Positions 1-9,822 of a stretch of 31,678 nt of DNA are shown here, piece after piece (positions within the stretch are counted from its first letter, which is position 1; every line of letters starts with the position of its first letter). A model generated the notes under the pieces. It was not told the DNA's origin and did no database searches. It saw nothing but the letters and a program-made list of their open reading frames with translations. The position numbers and the translations under genes are program-made. The stretch is from a virus: the IMG/VR virus record IMGVR_UViG_3300025276_000123, positions 1 to 31,678 of that record; one strand, given 5' to 3'.

Positions 1-3000
1 ATTAAGATTACTTTCAAACTCTCGTTGGATTTGATAAATCATTATCTTAGCCTTCTGAACCCACCTCTTGTTTGCACTTATATCTAAAATTGCATTAGCT
101 TTTTTTAGGTCTGCATTTATGTCTAACATCATTTGTTCTGCACTTGCAAACGCCCTACTTACAGGTCTAAATACATTCTCGTAAATCATTGTAGACTTAA
201 ACTTCTTAGCTCCAGCACTAAGAACTTGGTCAATGTTTTTAAGTGGGCTTGAGTTGAGTCTATTCCGTATGGATGTAACCAGCTTACCTCTTCCCTTGAA
301 CATATTAATTACGGCTACCTTAGCTGACGATATTGATTTATCAACAACTCCACTTTCCTTTATTTCTGATAAGGGAATTGCTTGTTCATTTCTGTTGGCC
401 TCAACAATCAACTTAGACTGTACTAAGTTTGTGGTTACAAACCCAGCCTGAAGCATTTCAACGCCCCTTGTAAGTATATTTATTTGAGAGGTGCTTAACA
501 TATCAAGGTCTTCTACCTTAAGGGTTTTTGCAAACTTTAACGCAGCCTTATCATCGTCCGATAAATTATCTAAAAATTTTGGTGCTTCTTCTACAGCCAC
601 CTCAAAATCCTCTACTGCCTCTGCTCTTTTTTCCGCTGCCTTCTCCTCTAACTCCTCTATTGTAAACCCCTTGTTGTCCGAGTTTCCTATAAGTTCCTTA
701 AACCTTGTTATAATTTCAAGTTGAGAATCTGATATTAATCCATCCTTAAGCATTTGCTTTAAGTTCTCTGTCTTTGTCTTGCTAAGGTCAAGATTTTGGT
801 TTATTGTTTCAGCAATACCCTCAGCCTCATTGTTATCTTCAGTAAAAGATTTAATAACAGCGTTAGCATCGCTTTTAATTATATTTCTGTCCTTCACATC
901 ACGCTTAGTCTCTATATTTGATAGGCTTGTTATGACTTTATCATAATTTTTTAGTGCTTCTTTTGATAGTTGCTTAGGGTTTAGCTTTAACACCGCTAGT
1001 ACAGGAGCTTCAAGGTCTTTTAAATGTGCAAGCCTTGATAATTTAGACTTAGCGAGCTTAAAAGTTTTAATTCTAGCATTCATAGCCCTTCTGTCTATAT
1101 CTCTACTGATAGCATCCATAACATCGCTAATCTTCTTCTGCATATTAGTTGCATTAGCCTGATCAACGCTTTTCATTATCTTTTGTACGGTTCTATTGGA
1201 TACTTCTTTAAGATTAGATTCTTTTATTATAACCCTAATCTCTTTTATGACATCAGCTCTAGCAGCTTCACCTTGCTTTATCTTGGCTCTAAATAACTCC
1301 TTAACTTTAGCTATCTCATCTCTTAGTTTCTGTGCGGAAACTTCTCTTGCTTTTCTTTTATCGTTTTTTACTGAATCAATAAATTCCTCGAACCCTTGCT
1401 TAAATCTTTCGGTAATACTAAGTCCTTTAGTCTCAGAAGCTATAGATGTAGTTTTTTTCTTTACGGGCTTCATCGCACCTCTTATCTCATCTTTGCTAAA
1501 CCCAAGCTCTTGCAAAACATCTATAGTTTCTTTTCTCGTAAGACCCTCTTTATCAGCGTCTTCTATTACATCTTTTATTGTGAAGTCTTCTTGTAGCTGC
1601 TGGCGGGTTTGGGGGGTTTTTATAGTAGCTACCTTGGGTTGAGCACCTGCACTTGAGGATACATTTGTAATTATAAATCCTTCATCAGATTTACTAGATA
1701 CTACTACGTCTTTTTTATTATGCTTAGTGTAGCTATCGGTTACATCGTATGACTTATAAAATTTAGTAGGCTGTAATATTTTTTCTATTTTAGCACTCAC
1801 TACCCAACCAAAAGAAGGGTGATGATCAATATCTTTTGTGTTTGTCTTTGAAACTTCGAATGTAGATGGGTCAAACTGAATAAAAGTCATAAGCTCCCCA
1901 CCAACAACTCCTTCATTTAAAGGATCCATTATTCTTTGATAAAACTCTTTTAAATTTTTAACACCAATAGCTTTTTGAAACTTCTTATTAGATGCTATTT
2001 TTCCGTTAAAAGATTTTCTTAAATCAGGCGAGAAATTATTTTCAATATCCAAAAGCCTTACTAATTCTTTTGGGTCAGACTCAAATGAATCAAGGTTACT
2101 TATATTAAGTCCAGATTTATCTCTAAATTTTTTGAAAGCACTCAAAAATTGAGTAGGTTTGTTTGGTTTTTTAGTAACCATAACATCCTTACCTTCTACT
2201 TTCTTTATATAGTATCCTTTCTCTTTTATGCTTTTAATTTTTGCAGCGTAAGTTTTTTTAGCAGATTCATTTCTAAGATTAGAATCAAATAATTTTATAA
2301 TCTCCTTATTTGTTAGTATATTAGTATCAAGAACTAAGCTTACCAACGACTCAAATATGTGTTGCTGAAACTGCCAAGAATCTTTTAATGTTCCTGCGTG
2401 AGGAGCAAACATATTTGCCTTACCATCGATAGCATTTTTTATAAATCCTTCTGCTTGAGATTTAGTGTTAAATGCAGCTAGATTAGATACATCTCCTAGT
2501 TTCTTACCTTTCTTTGTCATCATAAGAGGTACATAATTTCTACCTCCTAATAAGTCTATACTATATCCATTACCTAATTCTGTAACACCAGCATTAGTGT
2601 AATCATACATATTCGTAACAAAATTAGTTCCTTCAATATTAATCAAATCTATATTATCAACTAAATCCCTAATCCATTTTCTTGGGTCGTTTTTTGCGTT
2701 TTTAGAATCTATAACATCAATTTGTTGTCTAGGAATAATAAGAGTACCAACCTCTCCTGACTCACCCTGCTCTTCATTTTCAAGTATCTCTATATCAGAC
2801 TGCTCAATAACCTCGCCAGAAGCTACCTTTGCAGACACAACATTTAAGAACTCTAAAACCTGCTTATCGCTATCTAAGATGCCTTCTACTGGCACATTAA
2901 GAGCCTTAGCAAGCTTTCTTAGAAAATCTTTTATTAAGTCCTTTACAGACTGCGTAGATGATTCGTAGTTCTCTGCTAGTATACCAAAAAGTTCAGCAAT

Positions 3001-6000
3001 ACTTTCCTCAGATTGAAGCCCTTCATTTTTGTATTGGTCAGCAAATCTATCAAGCTCTTTAAGTAATTTTGGAGACGCAACCTTACGAACAGTAGTCATC
3101 ATATCAGATGTAACCTTCTGTGCTCTAGCGTTTGTTATGCCATCCTTAAGTAACAATGCGTGGAATACTTCGTGTGCAACCGTTCTTAGGTTTGCTTTTT
3201 CAAGGTTTATCTTTATAGTTTTTGATGATGGTACATACGAACCACCCTCATTAAGGTTACCTCCAGAAGCTACATACTCTTGCTTTGTCTCATAAACCTC
3301 AATGGCAACACCCTTAGCAATCTTTGATAAAGCTTTTCTAGCTTTTTTTACTTGCCTTCTAATTCCAATCTTACCATACTTGGTAGTTATTTTTTCTATT
3401 CCAGTGGCCTTTGTAGCTTCTCTTGGTGTAGCTTTAGTTTTTAGTGCAGCCTTTGTAGTTTCTTTTGGCTTGGGAGCTTTAAGTGTATCAAGAACAAACT
3501 TCTTAAAATAAAACTCGTTTGCGGAGAACCCTTGATCTTCTGTAAATGATAATGCATCGTCTATAGATTGCATTATTGTCATTCCTGACGCATAAGAGTT
3601 TCTAAGAACTTTTAACGCATTAGTTACAATCGACTCAGGTGCAGATATTCTTTCGTTAAATGCAGGCTTTGATCCTTGTGTTTTTTGTTGTCTTGTAGCT
3701 AGACGTTCATTAATAGCATTATCTATTCTTTGTAATTCTTCTTTTTTAAAGTCATCTATAAGTTTTTCTGCATTAGCTAAAGCCTTTGTTTCTTGGTTTG
3801 ATTTCTTAGACTTAAATACACCTATAGCTTTACTTCTCTTTGCTTCTTCTCTAGTGCCAATCAGTTTACCACTTTCGTTCATCTGAGATACAGTGAAAGA
3901 ACCATCGTCATTCTTGGTTACTTGAAATACGTCTTCTCCAACCTGAACTAAGTCTTTGTTTTTAGAATCTTGAGCGGCCTCATCAAGAGCCATTTCTTCA
4001 AACTCTTGGACACTTTTCTGAGACTCTTCCTCCATTTGAGATAACTCCTCTAAGGATTTTTTATCGTACTCTTCTCTGGCTTTTTTCTTTTCTGCAACCC
4101 TTTCGGCTCTTCTTTCTTTTTTAGTAGGACTAACAACTTCTTTTCCTTCTGTTGTTAACGGTAGCGTAGTTTCCTTTTTTACCTTTCTAAGCTGGATATC
4201 CTTTAAAACCCTTTCAGCTTTAGCTCCTTTAATTCTTCTTACTAACCCTGTACCTATTTCCTTTACTTTTACTACAGCCTTTCCTTTTTTATCCTTACTT
4301 CTACCTATTACATTGTACTTTTTACCATCTACAGATACAACATCTGAATCCATAGTTTTTGCTTGTACATCTAAACCTTCAGTTGGCATTGTAGTTAAAC
4401 CAAAACCAGCGATAGGCTCAGAACCTACCTCATCTTTATTTCCAAGTTCAATTATTTCGTCACCCGACTCAAATATAATGGTATTCTCATTTGTTGGGTC
4501 AATCTTTATATTACCCTCTTTGCCGTTTATGTAAACCTTTTCTTCTTTGTTTGCGTTATCTAAAAGACTACCTTGCTCTTCTCTTGATTGCACCTCTGCT
4601 TCTAGTTCTTCTAGAGCTTCCTGGGGTATTGTTTCAACCTCCGAGGATTTCTCGGTAGTAGCGATTGATATAAGTTCATTATACTTGTTGTATATTTCCT
4701 CAAACTTAGCTTTATCTTCAGGGTTAGTTATCTTTTTTCCATCAACCTTACCATCTGTTAAATAGTTCTCAGAGTTAGGAATAGCCTCAAGCAATTCTAC
4801 TTGCTCTTCTGCTCTTAATTTTTCTACTTCTTTTCCATTATTCTGTCCATCGCTTGACACATCTGTTGCAGGTTGCTCAATTGTTTCGGTTTCAGTTTCG
4901 GTTTCAGTTTCTCCTGTTGTTTCTTTTTCAAATTCTTCATTAGGGTTACCGATATTCTCTAGACTGGCTTGAACTTCTTTAAGTCTTACCGCCTCTGTTT
5001 TAGTTAACGAAACGTTATCAACGTCTTTTATTTTATTCTTTAACTTCGCCTCTTCAATTAAAAGCCTTACTGCTTCTGGCTTATTTTCTGAGGTTAGCCT
5101 ATCTATTTTATTGGCTGTATTTACAGCACCCTGAGTGCTTCTAAAGTTTTCTTTTATAGCATTAGATTCCTCTTGAGTCATTCTGCCGTTAGCGACCTCT
5201 ATTTCAACCTGCTCGTCAACAAGGTTTGATGTGTTTTTGTTGGACGCAAGTGTTATAGTTGTTTCGTCAATGTCTGTGTTAGGATCGAATACGGATGATG
5301 CGTTTTTATATCCCCCTTCCGTAGCCGTCTTATTTGCCTGAACCCTTCCGCTTACAGTCTTTAAGTTTTTATAAGCGGCAGGAACTACACTAATTCCTGC
5401 TCCACCAAACTCACCAATTACCTCAAGAGCTATATCTTTAGCGTTCATCTCTTGGCCTATTACAGCCCTAGCACTAGCTTCACCAACACCTCCACCAGCA
5501 CCCTCTACTAGTACACCACCAGCAATACCAGCAGTTTTTATAGCCGTCCTAGACGCAATGTTTTTCCCTAATGGTACTGCCTTTTTAAGAACTGTGCCTG
5601 TAAATTTACCTGCGACCCCTGCTGTTATAACGTCTACAGCAGAAATTACAGCACCCCTAGCAATTGCTTTTTGTCTTAAAGTAGAAAGTTTTTCTGGGTC
5701 GCTTAAAACCATCTTAACTTTTTCAGGAGTAAGTACCCCACCTATTTCTTCTTGAAGGAGTTCATTGAATGTTAATGCTGCCTCCATAGTACCGGATAAT
5801 GCAGCATACCCACCAATCATAGCCCCTCCTGTTGATGTTAAAGGAGCGAACACTCCTCCAGCTAATCCAAGTGCAGCACCAGTACCAACACCCGCAGCGG
5901 TAGCAGCGACAGCCTGTTCTGATTGAAGAGAGCCGACCATTGTAGCCATCGAACTTACCATTACTGGTATTGCAATTCCAGGGTTATTTATTGTTGCCAT

Positions 6001-6564
6001 CAGAATACCATAAACTCCTCCACCATTCTTATCAACATCTTTATCCCATGATGCCATTTCATCTTGAATCTTTTGGTTTTTACTTAATTTCTCATTTGCT
6101 CTTATGTATTTATATATTTCGTTAACCGAAGCATCTGCTCCAGAAGTCATTAAATCCATTGATGGGTCTACGGCTGCTGATTGTGCTACACCTTGTACCC
6201 CTGCCCTCCATAAATCTCCTAGAGTATCGGTAACTTCGTTCTTCCCAAAAACCCTTTCAACAAGAGTGTCTTCTTCTTGTGATTCCGATGAACCACCCTC
6301 CGATGCTAAACCCGTATCTGCTGGTGTGGTCGCATCCTCTACCGCAACAGCATCCATCTTTGCTAGACTACCATCACCTAGTACGTTAGCCTTCCAAGTA
6401 TCAAGGTCGCTATCGGTTAATTTTTTATCAACTAAATAGTTGTGTACATTATTCTGTACTTCTTTATTCTCACTGATGTTCGTTTTCCATGAGTCAAATT
6501 CAGAGTCTGTTAAATTATTAGAAGACAAGTCCTTCCAAATATTCATTAAAATTTCTTCGTTCAT
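1..6564 (-). CDS. Giant multidomain virion protein with zincin-type protease motif (C-terminus cut off by window edge)
   Basis: An open frame starts at ATG 6564 and runs without a stop to the left edge, giving 2188 residues so far. Two W-containing motifs (LTDSEFDSW near residue 18, LTDSDLDTW near 47) open the protein. A Gly/Ala-rich hydrophobic stretch lies at about residues 181-268, a Glu/Thr run at 551-561 and a Lys/Glu coiled coil at about 810-865. HEVFH at 1131-1135 is followed by EESIAELF at 1186-1193, which looks like a gluzincin-type HExxH plus distal Glu. Further long coiled coils fill roughly 1650-2000. The gene is last in the tail/internal-protein block, 9 bases after the preceding stop. 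Giant proteins here in podoviruses and crAss-like phages are often packaged and ejected, and may carry protease, lytic or RNA polymerase domains. I saw no DxDGD polymerase motif. The zincin is fairly secure; packaging or ejection is inference. Confidence 0.85.
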   Translation of the reverse strand, partial: MNEEILMNIWKDLSSNNLTDSEFDSWKTNISENKEVQNNVHNYLVDKKLTDSDLDTWKANVLGDGSLAKMDAVAVEDATTPADTGLASEGGSSESQEEDTLVERVFGKNEVTDTLGDLWRAGVQGVAQSAAVDPSMDLMTSGADASVNEIYKYIRANEKLSKNQKIQDEMASWDKDVDKNGGGVYGILMATINNPGIAIPVMVSSMATMVGSLQSEQAVAATAAGVGTGAALGLAGGVFAPLTSTGGAMIGGYAALSGTMEAALTFNELLQEEIGGVLTPEKVKMVLSDPEKLSTLRQKAIARGAVISAVDVITAGVAGKFTGTVLKKAVPLGKNIASRTAIKTAGIAGGVLVEGAGGGVGEASARAVIGQEMNAKDIALEVIGEFGGAGISVVPAAYKNLKTVSGRVQANKTATEGGYKNASSVFDPNTDIDETTITLASNKNTSNLVDEQVEIEVANGRMTQEESNAIKENFRSTQGAVNTANKIDRLTSENKPEAVRLLIEEAKLKNKIKDVDNVSLTKTEAVRLKEVQASLENIGNPNEEFEKETTGETETETETETIEQPATDVSSDGQNNGKEVEKLRAEEQVELLEAIPNSENYLTDGKVDGKKITNPEDKAKFEEIYNKYNELISIATTEKSSEVETIPQEALEELEAEVQSREEQGSLLDNANKEEKVYINGKEGNIKIDPTNENTIIFESGDEIIELGNKDEVGSEPIAGFGLTTMPTEGLDVQAKTMDSDVVSVDGKKYNVIGRSKDKKGKAVVKVKEIGTGLVRRIKGAKAERVLKDIQLRKVKKETTLPLTTEGKEVVSPTKKERRAERVAEKKKAREEYDKKSLEELSQMEEESQKSVQEFEEMALDEAAQDSKNKDLVQVGEDVFQVTKNDDGSFTVSQMNESGKLIGTREEAKRSKAIGVFKSKKSNQETKALANAEKLIDDFKKEELQRIDNAINERLATRQQKTQGSKPAFNERISAPESIVTNALKVLRNSYASGMTIMQSIDDALSFTEDQGFSANEFYFKKFVLDTLKAPKPKETTKAALKTKATPREATKATGIEKITTKYGKIGIRRQVKKARKALSKIAKGVAIEVYETKQEYVASGGNLNEGGSYVPSSKTIKINLEKANLRTVAHEVFHALLLKDGITNARAQKVTSDMMTTVRKVASPKLLKELDRFADQYKNEGLQSEESIAELFGILAENYESSTQSVKDLIKDFLRKLAKALNVPVEGILDSDKQVLEFLNVVSAKVASGEVIEQSDIEILENEEQGESGEVGTLIIPRQQIDVIDSKNAKNDPRKWIRDLVDNIDLINIEGTNFVTNMYDYTNAGVTELGNGYSIDLLGGRNYVPLMMTKKGKKLGDVSNLAAFNTKSQAEGFIKNAIDGKANMFAPHAGTLKDSWQFQQHIFESLVSLVLDTNILTNKEIIKLFDSNLRNESAKKTYAAKIKSIKEKGYYIKKVEGKDVMVTKKPNKPTQFLSAFKKFRDKSGLNISNLDSFESDPKELVRLLDIENNFSPDLRKSFNGKIASNKKFQKAIGVKNLKEFYQRIMDPLNEGVVGGELMTFIQFDPSTFEVSKTNTKDIDHHPSFGWVVSAKIEKILQPTKFYKSYDVTDSYTKHNKKDVVVSSKSDEGFIITNVSSSAGAQPKVATIKTPQTRQQLQEDFTIKDVIEDADKEGLTRKETIDVLQELGFSKDEIRGAMKPVKKKTTSIASETKGLSITERFKQGFEEFIDSVKNDKRKAREVSAQKLRDEIAKVKELFRAKIKQGEAARADVIKEIRVIIKESNLKEVSNRTVQKIMKSVDQANATNMQKKISDVMDAISRDIDRRAMNARIKTFKLAKSKLSRLAHLKDLEAPVLAVLKLNPKQLSKEALKNYDKVITSLSNIETKRDVKDRNIIKSDANAVIKSFTEDNNEAEGIAETINQNLDLSKTKTENLKQMLKDGLISDSQLEIITRFKELIGNSDNKGFTIEELEEKAAEKRAEAVEDFEVAVEEAPKFLDNLSDDDKAALKFAKTLKVEDLDMLSTSQINILTRGVEMLQAGFVTTNLVQSKLIVEANRNEQAIPLSEIKESGVVDKSISSAKVAVINMFKGRGKLVTSIRNRLNSSPLKNIDQVLSAGAKKFKSTMIYENVFRPVSRAFASAEQMMLDINADLKKANAILDISANKRWVQKAKIMIYQIQREFESNLN
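4884..4911. repeat. Short hexamer repeat coding a Glu-Thr run
   Basis: About four and a half alternating copies of TTTCGG/TTTCAG lie inside the giant gene. On the coding strand they encode an alternating Glu-Thr tract at about residues 551-561. This marks a low-complexity linker between the N-terminal hydrophobic part and the central region. Such repeats can change length by slippage in whole-codon steps without breaking the frame. Confidence 0.8.
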
Positions 6565-6573
6565 AATATATTT

Positions 6574-8562
6574 TTAACCGAATTTACCTGTTTCAACTTT
6601 ACTGCTTGTGCCTTTATTACCGCTATTGGTTGATGATTCTCCACCTACCAAGCCTCTTACCATTTTTTCCCACTCAGCTTGTCCTTCTTCTTCTTTAGGA
6701 TTAAAGTTAAGTATTTCTTTTCCATCTTTCGTTACTGTTATTGTATTGTAGCCAAATGAATCCTCACTCAACTCGATACCTAAATCATATAACTGCTTTT
6801 GGCTAAACCAATCCTTAAAGTCCTCATCATCTTCTATATTTTTATCTTCATCACTAATCGGAATATATGATTCAACAAGTTTGTTTATTTTTTTGCCTTG
6901 GCTAGTCTTAGTAGGGTCTTCTGTAGAAACTTTTTTAGAGCCAAGAATACTATATATTTGTTGCATATCATTATTCACATCAAATGATCCTACAGAACTC
7001 TCTTCCCTGTTTTTTCCAGTACCAGTTTCCTCATATATATTTATTATTCCGCTTTGGTTTGGGTCAGCCTCTATAAGAAAATCATTCAAGCCATTCATTG
7101 AAGTTAAGGCTGACATAGCTCCTTCGGTGTTACCCATTCCTGTAGCTTCTTTATACCCTGCTACGGCATTATCAATTACTTGGCTTGTATTAAACTTACC
7201 TGAGTTTGCTTTATTTCTACTAATAGCAGCAGCTCTATCAGCCCTTAGTCGGTTAGTAGCTCCCACATTTATTACCCCATTATCTTTAGTAAACGCACCT
7301 AATTCATAGGCTGTTTGATATTGTGCCCATTCGGAAAACTCCTTAAACTGCTCCTCGTTAAAACCAAACCTCTGAGCGTTCTCCTCAATATTCTGTCTGA
7401 TAAACTGACCGCCACCTAGCTCATCATCACCAAGTATAACTTTGTTAGACGGATCCTCATATGGGTTATCTTCTTTATCTCTTTTTAATGTTCCGTCTCC
7501 ATTATAGGAAGGTTTGTAATAAACAAATTGCTTCTTTCCATTAATAACTTCCTCTTCTAATCCTCTACCAACATACGCTCTCATTGAGGATGCAACAACG
7601 TTATCTGTTCCAGCAGATATACCCGCAACCTTAGCATCTGCGGCAACCTTTACTCTTCCATATAACTCACGCACATTAGTGCTTTTGGTTTTAAATACTT
7701 CACCATTTCTAGTTTCCGTTCCATCAATTTTATAGTCATCTAAAATCTTACCGTCATTATTGGTTACCTTTAAATCTGCTAAGGTTTTTATCGTGTTCTT
7801 ATCAAGAACCTCTGGAACTGTATTGTACACAAGACTATTATAATCGCTATTGTCCTTATTGTTCTCAAAGTCTGCATTTGCCGTGTAAGACATCTCATAA
7901 ACATCGCTATCGATACCCTTTGATAGATTAGCTTGCCTTATCGATTCCCCTTTAGCTAACTGCTTCCATGTCCAACCATTTTCTTCATCGTAACTTGCAT
8001 CCCAAGATATTTGCCCATTTATACCATTCCCAGGCTTTGATATTTCCATCATAGCCAAAAACCTTGAATCTACTGAAGACATATCTATTTGACCACCACC
8101 CGTGCCCGCTCCTTTAGAGTTTAGTGTTTCGTTATATTTTTCAATGGTGTAGTTCATAGTACCAAAGGTATCTCCAATATTAGCTAGCATTGACTCTGTG
8201 TGCCTGAGAAAAGCCTCATCCTTCTCGTACCCCTCATACTTAGATGTCGCCTGAGATAATCTAATCTTAGTATTTGCATAATCTTTCATAATTTGCTTTG
8301 AAGCAATATTAAGGGATTCCATATTAATTTTACTCTTTTTACCTGCGTCTATAAGAGTTTGTTTAGCTGTACCAACATCAGCTAAAGCTGTTTGACGTAG
8401 TTTCCAATTAGTTTCATTTCTTAATTCATTATCAGCTATTGCTTTCTGGCGATTTTTTATCATAGCCGATAGACCTTGGTCTGCTGCTCTAGAATTAGAA
8501 CTAGTACTTGGCCTTACGCTTGAAATACTTTTTTGTAATGCTGGATTAGAATATGTTCCCAT
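6574..8562 (-). CDS. Probable virion (cargo/internal) protein, 662 aa, function unknown
   Basis: The ORF starts at ATG 8562 after an A-rich leader and encodes 662 residues. The first 150 or so are helical and polar, with many Lys, Gln and Ala and an N-terminal Ser-rich tail. The rest is mixed and acidic, rich in Asn, Asp and Gly, and ends in a Gly/Ser/Thr/Lys tail. No signal peptide, membrane segment or catalytic motif is visible, and I do not recognise the family. It lies between the Ala/Gln-rich internal protein candidate and the giant zincin protein. By analogy with podovirus gene order, a packaged or tail-associated protein is the best guess. That role comes from position only. Confidence 0.8.
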   Translation of the reverse strand: MGTYSNPALQKSISSVRPSTSSNSRAADQGLSAMIKNRQKAIADNELRNETNWKLRQTALADVGTAKQTLIDAGKKSKINMESLNIASKQIMKDYANTKIRLSQATSKYEGYEKDEAFLRHTESMLANIGDTFGTMNYTIEKYNETLNSKGAGTGGGQIDMSSVDSRFLAMMEISKPGNGINGQISWDASYDEENGWTWKQLAKGESIRQANLSKGIDSDVYEMSYTANADFENNKDNSDYNSLVYNTVPEVLDKNTIKTLADLKVTNNDGKILDDYKIDGTETRNGEVFKTKSTNVRELYGRVKVAADAKVAGISAGTDNVVASSMRAYVGRGLEEEVINGKKQFVYYKPSYNGDGTLKRDKEDNPYEDPSNKVILGDDELGGGQFIRQNIEENAQRFGFNEEQFKEFSEWAQYQTAYELGAFTKDNGVINVGATNRLRADRAAAISRNKANSGKFNTSQVIDNAVAGYKEATGMGNTEGAMSALTSMNGLNDFLIEADPNQSGIINIYEETGTGKNREESSVGSFDVNNDMQQIYSILGSKKVSTEDPTKTSQGKKINKLVESYIPISDEDKNIEDDEDFKDWFSQKQLYDLGIELSEDSFGYNTITVTKDGKEILNFNPKEEEGQAEWEKMVRGLVGGESSTNSGNKGTSSKVETGKFG

Positions 8563-8598
8563 GTTTTATATATGTATTTTTTGTAAAATAGTTTTGAT

Positions 8599-9369
8599 TT
8601 ATGGTGCAGGGGTTGGAGTTCCTTCTTGCTTCTCTACATTAAATTCACCCTCTTGACCACCACCAGAGTAATTGTTTGTTGTGTTGCCTGATTCTGAGTC
8701 AGACCCTGTTGCTACATAACCGGCATATCCAGCATCTGCTGCGAATTTAATAGCGTCATCTGTGGTTGCATCATCATCAGCTCTAGATTGCCTAAAATCA
8801 CTTCTAGCTTGATCTATATCACTTTGAGCTCTATTCATTGCATTCATCTCTCTACTTTCTTGCTGGTCATAAACAAACTTCCTTCCTTCAGCGTCAGCTT
8901 GTTGCATTCTTCTTTTTTCGGAAAGAACCTGAGTTTGTAGATTAAGTTCTCCTTGTGCGGCAAGCTTCTGATTAGCAACTTCTTGTTGCTCTATGTTAGC
9001 GGCTACACCCTTCTTGCTTTGCCGTGCGGCTTGTGCTAATGCGGTTGCACCACCTGCTCCTGCTCCTGTAGCCCTTAAAGTATCTAATGTGTTTGCTAAG
9101 GCAGCGTCAGATTGTTGCATCTGTATTTCAGCAGCTCCTGTTGCTACGGTTAGGTTAGCAAGTGGATTTGAAAGTTCTCCAGATAAATCTTTAGCAGCAG
9201 CATATGGATTTATAATATCCTGTCTATCAGCTTCTAGTGCCGCCATCCTATTTTGTGAGTCTCTCTTTTCTTTTTCCGCTTCTTTTAAACGCTTTTTTGC
9301 TCTAGAAGATTTTATTATCATTCCAGTTATACTTGCCGCTGCTCCTATGCCTAACGCTATAAAACTCAT
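8599..9369 (-). CDS. Probable internal virion/ejection protein, 256 aa
   Basis: The protein begins with a hydrophobic Gly/Ala/Ile segment (about residues 3-20) followed at once by a basic patch, so the N-terminus could insert in a membrane. Residues about 25-200 are almost wholly helical, rich in Ala, Gln, Arg and Glu. A Gly-rich hinge (ATGAGAGGATALAQAA) lies near residues 101-116. The last 40 residues are a low-complexity Ser/Asn/Gly tail ending in Pro-Ala repeats. This composition resembles small internal virion proteins of podoviruses (the T7 gp14 type), and I recall similar Gly-hinge proteins in marine phages. The start is ATG 9369, two bases after the stop of the cupin gene. Identification is by composition and place, not by a catalytic motif. 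Confidence 0.8.
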   Translation of the reverse strand: MSFIALGIGAAASITGMIIKSSRAKKRLKEAEKEKRDSQNRMAALEADRQDIINPYAAAKDLSGELSNPLANLTVATGAAEIQMQQSDAALANTLDTLRATGAGAGGATALAQAARQSKKGVAANIEQQEVANQKLAAQGELNLQTQVLSEKRRMQQADAEGRKFVYDQQESREMNAMNRAQSDIDQARSDFRQSRADDDATTDDAIKFAADAGYAGYVATGSDSESGNTTNNYSGGGQEGEFNVEKQEGTPTPAP

Positions 9370-9371
9370 AG

Positions 9372-9818
9372 TTATTTATTTTTTTTGTTAAATTCTTCTG
9401 TTGTAAATGAGACTATTTCTTTCTCTAATTGTTTTATATCTTTTACGTTTAGAGGATTTTTATGTACGTTAACAAACACAGAATCTTCGTGTGCGTATAT
9501 AACCCTCTTTGCTCCTGGCTCTGACACAGTGTAACAAGGTGCAATATAATCTATAACTTCACCGTTGTTATTAATTGATACATGTCCAGTTAACAAGAAC
9601 CATACATGCTGGTGATTATGAATAGCTCCAACGACTAACTGGTCTGCTTTCATTGTCATCTGCCTTATATATATTTGGTCAGCAAAACTATTCTTTATAG
9701 GTATTTCAGGTATATCTACTATACTAAGTCCATCTCCATAAAAACCTTCCTTATCCTTGTTTGATACTATAAGGTTTTGCAAATCTTCTATTTCCTTGTT
9801 TATTTTTTTTAACTTCAT
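9372..9818 (-). CDS. Cupin-fold protein
   Basis: A 148-residue protein with a single-domain cupin pattern. A helical N-terminus of about 25 residues precedes beta strands carrying GAIHNHQHVWFLLTGHV (about 64-80), which matches cupin motif 1 with His67, His69 and His71 as likely metal ligands and the closing Gly78. The second motif region follows as PGAKRVIYAHED (101-112), then NVHKN with His119. Ligand-like His residues suggest metal binding. Cupins of this sort occur in tail regions of marine phages as I remember them, but their role is not established; a structural or sugar-related job at the tail is possible. It sits between the 780-residue tail protein (3 bases before) and the Ala/Gln-rich protein, within the same run of genes. 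Confidence 0.82.
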   Translation of the reverse strand: MKLKKINKEIEDLQNLIVSNKDKEGFYGDGLSIVDIPEIPIKNSFADQIYIRQMTMKADQLVVGAIHNHQHVWFLLTGHVSINNNGEVIDYIAPCYTVSEPGAKRVIYAHEDSVFVNVHKNPLNVKDIKQLEKEIVSFTTEEFNKKNK

Positions 9819-9822
9819 TTAA

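Noticed and set aside
1196-1642. Plus-strand open frame of 148 codons
   Set aside because: Lies wholly inside the giant minus-strand gene, has low-complexity Leu/Ser composition and no matching neighbours on the plus strand.
1-6564. RNA polymerase (DxDGD) domain in the giant protein
   Set aside because: No DxDGD-like motif was found in the visible 2188 residues; it could only be in the missing part.
6881-7309. Plus-strand open frame of 142 codons
   Set aside because: Antisense to the 662-residue gene, whose frame and composition are convincing; no leader or plausible product.
8993-9391. Plus-strand open frame of 132 codons
   Set aside because: Antisense to the Ala/Gln-rich gene; the Ala-rich antisense frame is an effect of that composition.
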